33,354 nt of DNA. Origin: Acidobacteriota bacterium (GTDB lineage: Bacteria > Acidobacteriota > Thermoanaerobaculia > Multivoradales > JAHEKO01). The stretch covers positions 1 through 33,354 of the forward strand of contig JAUVRX010000007.1 of assembly GCA_030597375.1 (NCBI GenBank). Direction: 5' to 3'. Each line of letters opens with the position of its first letter. Position 1 is the stretch's first letter. Both the position numbers and the translations under genes were made by a program. The notes below the pieces were generated by a model that did not search any database, was not told the origin of the DNA, and saw only the letters and a program-made list of their open reading frames with translations. Positions 1 to 7,366 of this stretch are shown in pieces.

Positions 1-452
1 GCGAAGTCCAGGAGGGTGACCCTGTCGGAGACGAGCTGCGCCAGGTCCTTGTCGGAGGTCACGATCACCGCCTTCTGACCGGCATCTGAGACCAGAGCCG
101 AGAGGGTACCGATCAAGTCGTCAGCCTCGTAGCGGTCGTCGATGAAACTCACCATTCCCAGGCACTCCGCTACATGGCGGCAGCTCTCCAATTGGCTCAC
201 GAGCTCAGGCGGCGGTGTCTCCCTTTTGGCTTTGTACTCCGGATAGAGATCGTTGCGGAAGCTGGTGGTCAGGCTGCCGTCGAAGGCCACCGCCAGATGG
301 CTGGGCTGTTCCTGGGCGAGGAGCTTCAGGAGGAACGAGGCGAAGCCGTAGGTTGCCCCTGCCGGCCGTCCTTCCGGGTCCATCAGGGACGAAGGCATGG
401 AGAAATGAGCCCGGAATATATACGGGCTGGCATCGATGAGATAGGTCGTCAT
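1..452 (-). CDS. 5'-3' exonuclease (PolA N-terminal / ExoIX type), 3' part outside window
   Basis: Structure-specific 5' nuclease of the family that forms the N-terminal domain of DNA polymerase I and also exists as stand-alone proteins; it removes RNA primers or flaps during replication and repair. About 150 residues are visible and the frame runs open off the left edge. Translation from the ATG at 452-450 begins MTTYLIDASPYIFRAHF, where the Asp of YLIDAS is a metal ligand. Further family motifs follow: FDGSLTTSFRNDLYPEYKAKR, EADDLIGTL with the paired acidic metal ligands, and VTSDKDLAQLV. The start carries no strong Shine-Dalgarno. The N-terminal style (LIDASPYIFRA) suggests a stand-alone exonuclease rather than full polA, but the missing 3' half would decide. 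It is divergent from the metal ATPase gene. Confidence 0.85.
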   Translation of the reverse strand, partial: MTTYLIDASPYIFRAHFSMPSSLMDPEGRPAGATYGFASFLLKLLAQEQPSHLAVAFDGSLTTSFRNDLYPEYKAKRETPPPELVSQLESCRHVAECLGMVSFIDDRYEADDLIGTLSALVSDAGQKAVIVTSDKDLAQLVSDRVTLLDF

Positions 453-607
453 GCTTGGAAGTTCGTCACCGGAGTTAATCAGACTCATGCCGGCGGGTCG
501 AGCTAGAATGGCTCACGGGACTCTCGACCCCCCAAGTCGCGGGTCTGCTGGGTTGTTGCGTCCTCCGCCTGGCGGAGGTAGCGAACTGGCGGACCTGTTC
601 TCGATCC

Positions 608-2551
608 ATGAACTCGTCAAGACACGGCCAACAGGAGGCGTTTCCTGCCTGGGTCCAGGCTCTGGCGGATGGCAAGGAACCTGTCTGGACACCGGTGGTC
701 TGCGGTGCCTTGGCACTCCTGGGATGGCTCGGTCCGGACCTGTTGGGACTGCCCAGGTGGGCCGAGATGCTGGCCTTTGCAGGTGCTTACGTCGCCGGCG
801 GTGCCTTCAGCCTGGGACGGACGATCCAGAGTCTCAAGGGACGGCGCCTCGATATCGACCTGCTGATGCTGCTGTCCGCCCTGGGTGCTGCGAGTATCGG
901 TGAGTATGCGGAGGGCGCGGCGCTGCTCTTCTTGTTCTCGCTTTCCAATGCCCTCGAGGCGCGAGCGCTGCGGCGCACGACGCGGGCTATCGAATCGCTC
1001 ATGGAGCTACGGCCCGACGAGGCCATGTTGCTGCTGCCCGACGGCACCGAGCGAAGGGTAGCGGCGGCGGAGTTGGAGGCGGGGCAGATGGTGAGGATTC
1101 GGCCCGGCGATCGGGTCCCGGTGGATGGTAAGGTCGTCTCGGGCCATACCGCCGCAGATCAGGCAGCCATTACGGGGGAGTCCACTCCGGAGCCCAAGGG
1201 CCCCGGTGATCGGGTTTTTGCCGGATCCATCAATGTCGGGGGCACGGTCGAGGTCTCGGTCGAGCGCCGAGCCTCGGAGTCGACGCTGGCGCGCATCATC
1301 GACCTGGTAGAGGAGGCGCGGGAGGCCAAGGCGCCGACCCAGCGATTCATCGATCGCTTCGAGCAGGGCTACGCGGCGACGGTGATCTTCGCGGCCGTGG
1401 TGGCGGTGGTCTTGCCGGTCGCCTTGGGTGAGGCTTTCCGTCCGGCTTTCTATCGAGCCATGACCCTCCTGGTGGTGGCCTCTCCCTGTGCGGTGGTCAT
1501 CTCGACGCCCGCCACCATCCTGGCGGCGCTGGGTCACGCCGCCCGCAAGGGACTGCTTTTCAAGGGAGGGTCACCGCTGGAAGAGTTGGCCTCCATCGAC
1601 AGCATTGCTTTCGACAAGACTGGAACCCTTACCGGAGGCCGGCCAGTGGTGACCGCAGTGGTGCCGTTCGGGGTCTCCACGGCCGACGAGGTGCTGGCCT
1701 TGGCGGCGGCGGTGGAGCGCCTCTCGGAGCATCATCTGGGCCGCGCGATCGTCGAAACGGCAGAGGCGAAAGACCTGACAGTGCCCCTGGCTCACGGTCT
1801 CGTGAACCATCGGGGTCGGGGTGCGGTGGCGCAGGTTTCGGGTCGGCAGGTGGCCGTGGGTCGCCCCGACTTCGTAGGAGAGCTTGGGGGGCAGCCGCCG
1901 AACGCTCGAGAGATGAGACAGATCGAGCTCTTGCAGGAGGAGGCCCGGACGATGGTATTCGTGTCGGGTAACGGGATCTCGGGGGCTCTGGCGATCGAAG
2001 ACCGGGTCCGGCCGGAGGCGAAATCGACCGTCGAGCACTTGAAACGTCTGGGCATGGGTCGCACGGTGATGATGACCGGCGACAACCCGGTGGTGGCGCG
2101 TCGGGTCGCCGAGGCCGTCGAAGTGGACGAGTGGCACGCCGAGGTGATGCCCGAGGAGAAAGTGGCGATCCTTCGCGGGATGATGGCCCAGGGGGAGCGG
2201 GTGGCCATGGTGGGTGATGGAGTCAACGATGCTCCAGCTCTGGCCGCGGCAACGGTTGGCGTGGCCATGGGTGTCTCCGGTACCGATGCCGCCTTGGAGA
2301 CGGCTGACCTGGTGCTGGTGCGCGATGAGCTGGAGCTGCTCCCCTACGCCTTGCGACTGTCCCGCAAGGCACAGAAGATCGTGCGCCAGAACCTGGCCTT
2401 TGCCTGTGCCGTCATCGCCATTCTCGTGGTGGTGAACCTGCTGCACGGCCTGGCACTACCCATCGGTGTCATCAGCCACGAGGGCAGCACGATCCTGGTG
2501 GTTCTGAATGGCCTTAGGCTCCTGAGGCCCCTCGAAAGCTCGGGGCCTTGA
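608..2551 (+). CDS. P1B-4-type heavy-metal-transporting P-type ATPase (CoaT/CtpD/PfeT-like)
   Basis: Inner-membrane ATP-driven transition-metal exporter of 647 residues. Visible P-type motifs are the actuator ITGES, the phosphorylation motif DKTGTLT (Asp336), and the hinge GDGVNDAPAL. The metal-path signature is SPC (residues 292-294) in the main transport helix plus HEGST (from His624) in the last helix pair. This combination defines the P1B-4 subgroup, whose studied members export Co2+ or Fe2+; the actual metal here is inference. No N-terminal heavy-metal-associated CxxC domain is present, as is usual for P1B-4. The nucleotide-binding His-Pro motif reads SEHHL (373-377), with Pro replaced by His. 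The start ATG has no clear Shine-Dalgarno. A hairpin repeat begins right at the stop codon. Confidence 0.92.
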   Translation: MNSSRHGQQEAFPAWVQALADGKEPVWTPVVCGALALLGWLGPDLLGLPRWAEMLAFAGAYVAGGAFSLGRTIQSLKGRRLDIDLLMLLSALGAASIGEYAEGAALLFLFSLSNALEARALRRTTRAIESLMELRPDEAMLLLPDGTERRVAAAELEAGQMVRIRPGDRVPVDGKVVSGHTAADQAAITGESTPEPKGPGDRVFAGSINVGGTVEVSVERRASESTLARIIDLVEEAREAKAPTQRFIDRFEQGYAATVIFAAVVAVVLPVALGEAFRPAFYRAMTLLVVASPCAVVISTPATILAALGHAARKGLLFKGGSPLEELASIDSIAFDKTGTLTGGRPVVTAVVPFGVSTADEVLALAAAVERLSEHHLGRAIVETAEAKDLTVPLAHGLVNHRGRGAVAQVSGRQVAVGRPDFVGELGGQPPNAREMRQIELLQEEARTMVFVSGNGISGALAIEDRVRPEAKSTVEHLKRLGMGRTVMMTGDNPVVARRVAEAVEVDEWHAEVMPEEKVAILRGMMAQGERVAMVGDGVNDAPALAAATVGVAMGVSGTDAALETADLVLVRDELELLPYALRLSRKAQKIVRQNLAFACAVIAILVVVNLLHGLALPIGVISHEGSTILVVLNGLRLLRPLESSGP

Positions 2552-2600
2552 GGGCTTGGGGGTTGAGGCGTCCGTCGTACCTCCGGCCGGTCTTTGAGCC
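2551..2600. repeat. Intergenic hairpin repeat, copy 1 (diverged)
   Basis: Starts at the stop of the ATPase gene. The order of short blocks (CTTGGGGGTTGAGGCG, then a CCGGCCG arm, then TCTTTGAG) matches the copies at 3891-3940 and 14066-14118. The hairpin arms are eroded here. Confidence 0.55.
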
Positions 2601-2744
2601 CCTGTTGCCTTCATCGGTGCCAGAGGTTCGTTCGGGTGGTTCGAGAGGGGGGCTCTCGACAAGCGCAGCGCAAGAGCCTTGGTAGGGCACTGGAGATCCG
2701 GTGCGCCGTCGAGCGCAGGTGGTGGCCCTGCCGTCAAAGTCTGT

Positions 2745-2800
2745 GTAGCCGCCGCCGTCCCCCTGCGGACCACCCGAATGGACCTCCACTCGATGATGCT
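2745..2800. repeat. Intergenic repeat, second block type, copy 1
   Basis: GTAGCCG(C/T)CG... through GGAC...CCTCCACT(C/T)GAT aligns over about 56 bp with 3953-4009, with roughly four-fifths identity by eye and almost no gaps. In both places it lies downstream of the first hairpin block. The rest of the 2552-2821 gap holds no gene I can support. Confidence 0.5.
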
Positions 2801-2821
2801 GGGATGGACTGTTCGAGCTCT

Positions 2822-3037
2822 CTACTTGGTGGCGGTGGCCCAGGCTTTCAGGATGAGGAGCACCCATGGAATTCCGTGGAACGCAAAGTCCAGCCAGTCT
2901 ATGGGACGGACCAGCGTGCCGCGGAAGAGCATGCGCAGCTTCTCCCAGATATGCGGAGGAGCAAAGGGTGCCAAGCCGAGCGTGAGACAGGCGATGATGA
3001 CAAGTGACCACGGAATCTCTAGCAACCAGGTCTTCAT
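2822..3037 (-). CDS. Small conserved two-helix membrane protein
   Basis: 71 residues beginning MKTWLLEIPWSLVIIACL. There are two hydrophobic segments: residues about 4-25 (ending GLAPFAPP) and about 50-67 (FHGIPWVLLILKAW). Between them is an amphipathic stretch, HIWEKLRMLFRGTLVRPIDWLDF. The pattern GLAPF-x(n)-EKLxMLFxGTLxRPID-x-DxxxHGxPW is one I recognise from short bacterial inner-membrane proteins of unknown function, sometimes loosely annotated as RND-transporter related. Nothing in the sequence shows transport activity. It is divergent from the acid phosphatase gene, with about 90 bp between the starts. Confidence 0.7.
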   Translation of the reverse strand: MKTWLLEIPWSLVIIACLTLGLAPFAPPHIWEKLRMLFRGTLVRPIDWLDFAFHGIPWVLLILKAWATATK

Positions 3038-3130
3038 GATGTTCGCCAGTCTATCGTCGTTTTGGAATCGAGCGGATCGAGACTCGAGCTAGTAGAATCA
3101 GCGCTCCGATCGAATCGGAGGGTACCCCGC

Positions 3131-3871
3131 ATGAAGAGTCTCGTCTACCTGGCCTGTTGTGTTCTGCTTGCTGCCTGCTCGACAGGCGGGGCCGCACCAT
3201 CCAAGACAGTGCAATCCGAGGGCGTAGTCGGGTCGGACCTGACCCGACCGGTGCACTGGATGCGGAATTCCGCTGAGTTCCAAGCGGCCTTCCTGCAGAC
3301 CTACGCACTGGCCGGGGAGCATCTACGCAAGAGAGTCGAAGGGATGGAGCCTGGTACCTGGGCTGTCGCGGTGGATGCTGACGAGACCCTCATCAGCAAC
3401 TCGGAATACGAGAAAGCGTTGGTGGAGCTCGAGCAGGGCTCTACAGATGAGCTTTGGATGGAGTGGGTGACTCGAAGGGCGGCGCCGCCGTTGCCAGGAG
3501 CTCTCCGTTTTCTCGATCTGGTGCAGGATCTAGGTGGCCGAATCGCCATCGTCACCAACAGGAAGGAACGGGACTGTCCCGACACTCGAGCCAATCTCGA
3601 GGCCTTCGATATTCCCTTCGACGTACTGCTCTGTCGCACAGACAGCCGCGAGAAGGAACCCCGCTGGGAGAGCATAGAGAAGGGCACGGCATCACCCGAT
3701 CTGCCGCCACTCGAGATCGTCATGTGGCTCGGTGACAACATCAACGACTTTCCGGACATGGTCCAGGAATCGAGGTTCTCGTCTCCGGAGGCTTTTGGAG
3801 ACTACGGCTCCAGATTCTTCATGTTCCCGAACCCCAGCTACGGTTCCTGGGAAGCCAACCCGTTCGACTGA
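3131..3871 (+). CDS. HAD-superfamily acid phosphatase / 5'-nucleotidase lipoprotein, e(P4)-like
   Basis: Predicted outer-membrane-anchored phosphomonoesterase of 246 residues. The chosen start (3131) follows GGAGG at 3118-3122 and gives a lipoprotein signal peptide ending in the lipobox LLAAC (Cys16); an upstream in-frame ATG at 3062 would destroy this. The HAD motifs are in order: VDADETL with catalytic Asp82 and Asp84, the VTNRKE loop (motif II Thr, then Arg/Lys), and WLGDNINDFPDM near the C-terminus (motif III acidic residues). This arrangement and size match class C acid phosphatases such as H. influenzae e(P4), which dephosphorylate nucleotides in the periplasm. The exact substrate is inference. 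Its 3' end abuts a hairpin repeat, convergent with the next gene. Confidence 0.85.
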   Translation: MKSLVYLACCVLLAACSTGGAAPSKTVQSEGVVGSDLTRPVHWMRNSAEFQAAFLQTYALAGEHLRKRVEGMEPGTWAVAVDADETLISNSEYEKALVELEQGSTDELWMEWVTRRAAPPLPGALRFLDLVQDLGGRIAIVTNRKERDCPDTRANLEAFDIPFDVLLCRTDSREKEPRWESIEKGTASPDLPPLEIVMWLGDNINDFPDMVQESRFSSPEAFGDYGSRFFMFPNPSYGSWEANPFD

Positions 3872-3890
3872 CCCCAACCGCCCATCCTGG

Positions 3891-4012
3891 AGCTTGGGGG
3901 TTGAAGCGCTCGGCGGCTTCGCCGACCAGCCTTTGAGGGCCTGAAGGTTGAAGTAGCCGTCGCTGCCCCCCTGTGGACGACGCGGACGGGCCTCCACTTG
4001 ATAGCTGCTAGG
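3891..4012. repeat. Intergenic hairpin repeat, copy 2 (both block types)
   Basis: Block one is GCTTGGGGGTTGAAGCG followed by a perfect hairpin, TCGGCG-GCTT-CGCCGA (3910-3925), then CTTTGAGGGC. Block two (3953-4009) matches 2745-2800. The element fills the gap between two convergent genes and its end overlaps the stop codon of the leftward acyltransferase-like gene. Confidence 0.6.
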
Positions 4013-5306
4013 TTGTTTCGCCGGAAGCTGCGGCGATCTCTGCCAGGGCCTGGTCGAAGGCCAGAGCGAGGCGATGGGGATCCGCTGCCGAGCCAACGTC
4101 GACCGAGACTCCCAGACGAAGATCGTCGGAGGTCGCCGAAAGACCGAGGCTGACCCTCTGCGGACCCGCCTGGGCAGGCCAGTACAACCAGTGCTCGAGC
4201 TTCTGCCCACAGAAATAGAGGGGCTCCGTCGGTTGGGGCGCGAAGGAGAGTAGAAGGGTCGTCTTCTTGGCGATCTGTCGAATGATCTGGTCTTCTACTT
4301 CCGACATCCTGAACCCGGGATCCCCAGACACCTGAAAGACGGAGAGCGAATCCGGCGCAGATCCGAGCTCGTCGAGATCGCGCCTGAGTCTTCGGAGGCG
4401 CGAGCGGATCGTGGTCCTACCGACCGGCAGTGGAAGCATTGCAAGGGCGAACTGGCTGCCCAGGAGATCTTCGTCCGGGCTTCGCAGATTGCACGGCACC
4501 ACCGCCCGCAGGAGTGTCGATTCAGGAAGGAGGCCGAGATGGACGAGCTCCTGCCGCAGGGCTGCCGTGACCGCGGCGAGCAGAAGCTCGGTCTCGGTGG
4601 TCTCCAGGCGGGCCGCGAAGCTGCGAAGGCGTATCAGGGGAAAACCTTGTGACCAGGCAGTCTGACTCTGGTTCGTCGGCTTGCCCATCAGTGACGAATC
4701 GGTGTCCGAGCGCTGAGGGATCAAACGGCAGAGAGATCGGACTGCGGAGCCTGGTTGGCTGGCGGCCTCGACCACCTTCTCGGCCCTGACCTGGGTTTCG
4801 AGTCCCTGGTAGACGATCTCCGCAGGGCTCTGACCCGACTCCGCGCTGCCTAGTTCCAGAATAATCCTGGAAGCCGAAGTGCCGTCCGCCACGCTCTGGT
4901 GGATCCTGACGACCAGGGCCGAGCCACCATCGACCTCTTCGATCAGGTGCAGTTGCCAGAGGGGTTGATCCACCGGCATCGGCTCGGAAATGAGTCTGTT
5001 GATCAACGTCTCCAGATGCCGTTCCGTGCCTGGTGGTGACAGGGTGGCGCGGAACAGATGATGGTCGAGGGCGAAGTCGTCCCCCTCGTGCCAGTGGGGT
5101 CGGGCGAGCGGCAGTCTGGAGGGCACCAGGCGCTGGCGAAAGCGCTCGTAGGACATCAGACGGTCTTCGACGAGCGATTTCAGGGTGTCGATCGGCAGGG
5201 CTTGCTTGAAGAACAGGACCGCCAACGAAGCCATCGGATTGGTGGTCTCCTGGAGGCGGAACCAGGCATGGTCAGCGGCTGTCAGCGTCGATTCTCTCAC
5301 GGGCAC
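4008..5306 (-). CDS. Wax ester synthase/diacylglycerol acyltransferase (WS/DGAT)-like protein with altered catalytic motif
   Basis: 432 residues, GTG start, immediately downstream of the DUF1579-like gene (stop TAG at 5309-5307, start at 5306), so the two are probably co-transcribed. The N-terminus (LTAADHAWFRLQETTNPM) and PMDQPLW-type block (here PMPVDQPLWQLHLIEE) are typical of the WS/DGAT condensation-fold family that joins acyl-CoA to fatty alcohols or diacylglycerol. The catalytic HHxxxDG motif is HQSVADG (His136, Gln137, Asp141). The second His, which is the essential base in studied enzymes, is Gln. The second signature, normally NDVVLA, is TETELLLA. The fold assignment is secure, but wax-ester or triglyceride synthesis is doubtful and the protein may have another acyl-transfer or binding role. 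Confidence 0.8.
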   Translation of the reverse strand: MPVRESTLTAADHAWFRLQETTNPMASLAVLFFKQALPIDTLKSLVEDRLMSYERFRQRLVPSRLPLARPHWHEGDDFALDHHLFRATLSPPGTERHLETLINRLISEPMPVDQPLWQLHLIEEVDGGSALVVRIHQSVADGTSASRIILELGSAESGQSPAEIVYQGLETQVRAEKVVEAASQPGSAVRSLCRLIPQRSDTDSSLMGKPTNQSQTAWSQGFPLIRLRSFAARLETTETELLLAAVTAALRQELVHLGLLPESTLLRAVVPCNLRSPDEDLLGSQFALAMLPLPVGRTTIRSRLRRLRRDLDELGSAPDSLSVFQVSGDPGFRMSEVEDQIIRQIAKKTTLLLSFAPQPTEPLYFCGQKLEHWLYWPAQAGPQRVSLGLSATSDDLRLGVSVDVGSAADPHRLALAFDQALAEIAAASGETT

Positions 5307-5903
5307 CTAGGGTCTGCGAGTCGCCTCGAGCTCCATGTTCCTGAGCTCGGTGCCGCCCGGCGTGACGATGTAGGACTCGTACTTGTACGAATCGTCGCCG
5401 ATAATGGTGGTCACACTCTTGATCGTGAGCTCGGTCTTCGAGACCGGGTCGATGAAGTCTGCGGTCATGGTCCGAATCCCACAAGTGGCGTCGCACCTGC
5501 CACTGAAAACCAGTGTGTAGGTTCCGCGACTATCGCGCCAGGTGCTGATGAACAGGCTGGCAGCAACATCGTAGCCCTCGATCCTCAGCCCTTCGAAGGG
5601 GCTGTTCAGCACCTCGCCTTCGAGTCGTGTCTCCACGAAGTGGTCGCCGAGAATCCAACGAGCGCTAGCGGAGCCTCGAGTCTCTATCGGTTCGCTGTCG
5701 GGTTGGGTCCAGACACGAATGGTCAGGTCCCACTCTCCAACCATGGCTGCGAGGTGACTCTGCGGATCGCCAGGCCCTGGGACTTCACTGGCTTCAGCCT
5801 CGGTTGGCTTGTCCTGTGAGTTCGGGGACGCCAGGCCGGCCGAATAGGGCCAGAGAGCGAGAAGCAGGATCGGCAGGGTCATCGCGAGGCGGCTGCGGTT
5901 CAT
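5307..5903 (-). CDS. Exported DUF1579-like protein
   Basis: 198 residues with an N-terminal signal peptide (MNRSRLAMTLPILLLALWPY, cleavage near GLASP). The mature part shows the DUF1579 pattern: LAAMVGEWDLTIRVW near the start, then GSASARWILGDHFVETRLEGEV, then FEGLRIEGYDVAASLFISTWRDSRGTY. The family is a lipocalin-like beta-barrel fold of unknown function. The start is supported by AGGAG six bases upstream on the minus strand. It lies directly ahead of the WS/DGAT-like gene, which suggests joint expression; a lipid-binding role would fit that but is speculation. Two cysteines (CDATC) may form a disulfide in the periplasm. Confidence 0.75.
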   Translation of the reverse strand: MNRSRLAMTLPILLLALWPYSAGLASPNSQDKPTEAEASEVPGPGDPQSHLAAMVGEWDLTIRVWTQPDSEPIETRGSASARWILGDHFVETRLEGEVLNSPFEGLRIEGYDVAASLFISTWRDSRGTYTLVFSGRCDATCGIRTMTADFIDPVSKTELTIKSVTTIIGDDSYKYESYIVTPGGTELRNMELEATRRP

Positions 5904-6091
5904 GGCTGGCTCCTGGAAGGTCGAGCGATCACGGGCGGCTCAGACCCGATGTTGAAGCGCTATCGGATCGACTCGACAGGGCACCGAAATGATACCGCAG
6001 AGCCGATCTGGGATATCTTCTCTACCAGGGGATGCTCACTTGATCGAATTGCGCATCTCGAGAATCGGCTGACGAGGGTCAAGGAGGTCGC

Positions 6092-6463
6092 ATGTACTGT
6101 CCTGAGTGTAGAGCGGAGTACCGAGAGGGCATTGAAACGTGTCCGGATTGCGAAATTCGACTGGTTGTCGAGTTGCCTGCCGAAGATCCTGATGAGGATC
6201 TGGTGGCGGTTTTCGAGACCGCCGACGTTTCGCTGCTGCCGATCGTCAAATCACTCCTCGACTCCGCTCGGATCCCTTGTGTCGTCCAGGGGGAGGAGGC
6301 GCTCAGTGTTCTGCCAGTGGGGCGCTGGGGTTCGGGGATCAGTCAGTCGGGCCGAGGTCTGGCAGCGACCTTCTGGGTAGACAAGGAACGGGTCGAGGAG
6401 GCCGAGGAGCTGTTGCGACCCCTGGCCGAAGGTGAGTCTCCGGCAGAGCCCGAAGAGGCTTGA
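6092..6463 (+). CDS. Zinc-ribbon / DUF2007-like small protein
   Basis: 123 residues. It opens with a zinc ribbon, MYCPECRAEYREGIETCPDC (two CxxC pairs, residues 3-6 and 17-20). This is followed by a ferredoxin-like domain of the DUF2007 kind: ETADVSLLPIVKSLLDSARIPCVVQGE, then FWVDKERVEEAEELLRPL. DUF2007 domains are small putative signal-transducing or regulatory modules of unknown ligand. The C-terminus is acidic. The next gene starts 13 bases after its stop, so the two probably form one transcription unit. Confidence 0.7.
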   Translation: MYCPECRAEYREGIETCPDCEIRLVVELPAEDPDEDLVAVFETADVSLLPIVKSLLDSARIPCVVQGEEALSVLPVGRWGSGISQSGRGLAATFWVDKERVEEAEELLRPLAEGESPAEPEEA

Positions 6464-6476
6464 GGAGGTGACTCTG

Positions 6477-6875
6477 GTGACTGGCACCACAGTCGCGCTA
6501 ACCCTCCTGGATCCGGTCTTTTCCGTCTGTCGTTTGTCTGCCGACGAGGCCATACCCGGTTGGGCACATGGTGGTTCGGTCTCTTCGGTGACCCGCACGC
6601 CGCAAGAACTGTCCATTGTCTGCGAGCAGGGCATTGTCCCGCCGGGAGTGCGGGCAGAGGCCGGGTGGCGCTGCCTGATGGTGGAAGGACCGCTGGAGTT
6701 CACCCTGGTGGGAATCTTGGCTTCGTTGACGGCTCCGCTGGCTGCTTCCGAGGTCAGTGTGTTGGCGATTTCCACCTACGACACGGACTTCTTGCTCATC
6801 AAGGAGGCAAGCCTGGAGAAGGCTCTCTCGAGCCTCAGAGACGAAGGCTTCCGGATTCGCCTGGAACGAGCTTGA
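6477..6875 (+). CDS. ACT-domain protein (COG3603-like)
   Basis: About 132 residues. I chose the GTG at 6477 because AGGAGG lies at 6463-6468, eight bases upstream, just after the previous stop; an in-frame GTG at 6432 would overlap the upstream gene by 32 bases. The fold signs are those of paired ACT domains: LSIVCEQGIVPPG and WRCLMVEGPLEFTLVGILAS, then VSVLAISTYDTDFLLIKEA and a terminal helix LEKALSSLRDEGFRI. ISTYDTDFLL is typical of COG3603 and the aspartate-kinase-like ACT tandem that binds small amino acids. The ligand is unknown. It is convergent with the 102-residue gene on the other strand. Confidence 0.75.
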   Translation: MTGTTVALTLLDPVFSVCRLSADEAIPGWAHGGSVSSVTRTPQELSIVCEQGIVPPGVRAEAGWRCLMVEGPLEFTLVGILASLTAPLAASEVSVLAISTYDTDFLLIKEASLEKALSSLRDEGFRIRLERA

Positions 6876-6893
6876 GCTGGGTTGGCTGCCGGG

Positions 6894-7202
6894 TCAGTCG
6901 AAGTCGAAGGGCCGCAGTGGAGGAACATCATCGGGCTCTTCTTTGGCTCGCTCCATGGCCTGCTTGAACTTCTCTTCCAACAGCCGGTCACGGTCCTTCA
7001 TGGCGGCGACCTCGCGAGCGAAGACCTCTTCGGCCTCGCTTTTGTCCCGATCCAGGTCTTCCAGGAGGGTGTCGAAGTCCTTGCCTCCGGCCAGAGGCTG
7101 CTTGACGGCGCGGTGGGAGAGGATCTCACCGGTGGCGGCATCGATCACGAGATGTGCCTCGCAATCGGGACAGCGGAGTGTGAGGGTACGAGTCTTGGCC
7201 AT
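6894..7202 (-). CDS. Conserved small protein with CxxC and acidic/basic helix
   Basis: 102 residues beginning MAKTRTLTLRCPDCEAHLVI. One CPDC pair in a beta-rich N-terminus (residues 11-14) suggests half a zinc ribbon, which might dimerise around a metal ion. Residues about 40-90 are strongly charged and predicted helical or coiled coil (DTLLEDLDRDKSEAEEVF, LLEEKFKQAMERAKEEP), and the tail is PPLRPFDFD. I do not recognise a named family and assign no function. The gene stands alone, ending 18 bases from the convergent ACT-domain gene. Confidence 0.6.
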   Translation of the reverse strand: MAKTRTLTLRCPDCEAHLVIDAATGEILSHRAVKQPLAGGKDFDTLLEDLDRDKSEAEEVFAREVAAMKDRDRLLEEKFKQAMERAKEEPDDVPPLRPFDFD

Positions 7203-7298
7203 GACGAGCTTCTATTCTAGCGCCTTGACACCTGTGGTGGATCTACTGGCGGCCCGAGGCCGGTCTGTGTCACTCTCTTGGAGTGTGGTTGCAATGGC

Positions 7299-7327
7299 TT
7301 GACAGTGTGCAGGCCGTGAGTTAGAAA
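7299..7327 (+). promoter_or_regulatory. Putative sigma-70 promoter for the ABC binding-protein gene
   Basis: A perfect -35 hexamer, TTGACA (7299-7304), is followed after 17 bases by TAGAAA (7322-7327), which matches four of six -10 positions. It lies 40 bp upstream of the lipoprotein start at 7367 in a non-coding gap. Confidence 0.5.
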
Positions 7328-7366
7328 GGTTCTTGGTGCAATCTATGGAAAGCCGGTGAATCGACC

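Noticed and set aside
1571-2446. Long open frame antisense to the P1B-4 ATPase
   Set aside because: Opposite a protein with intact P-type motifs; its His/Gln-rich composition is what antisense high-GC codons give.
2594-3007. Open frame spanning the repeat and opposite the 71-residue membrane protein gene
   Set aside because: No domain, crosses a repeat, and competes with a recognisable conserved membrane protein on the other strand.
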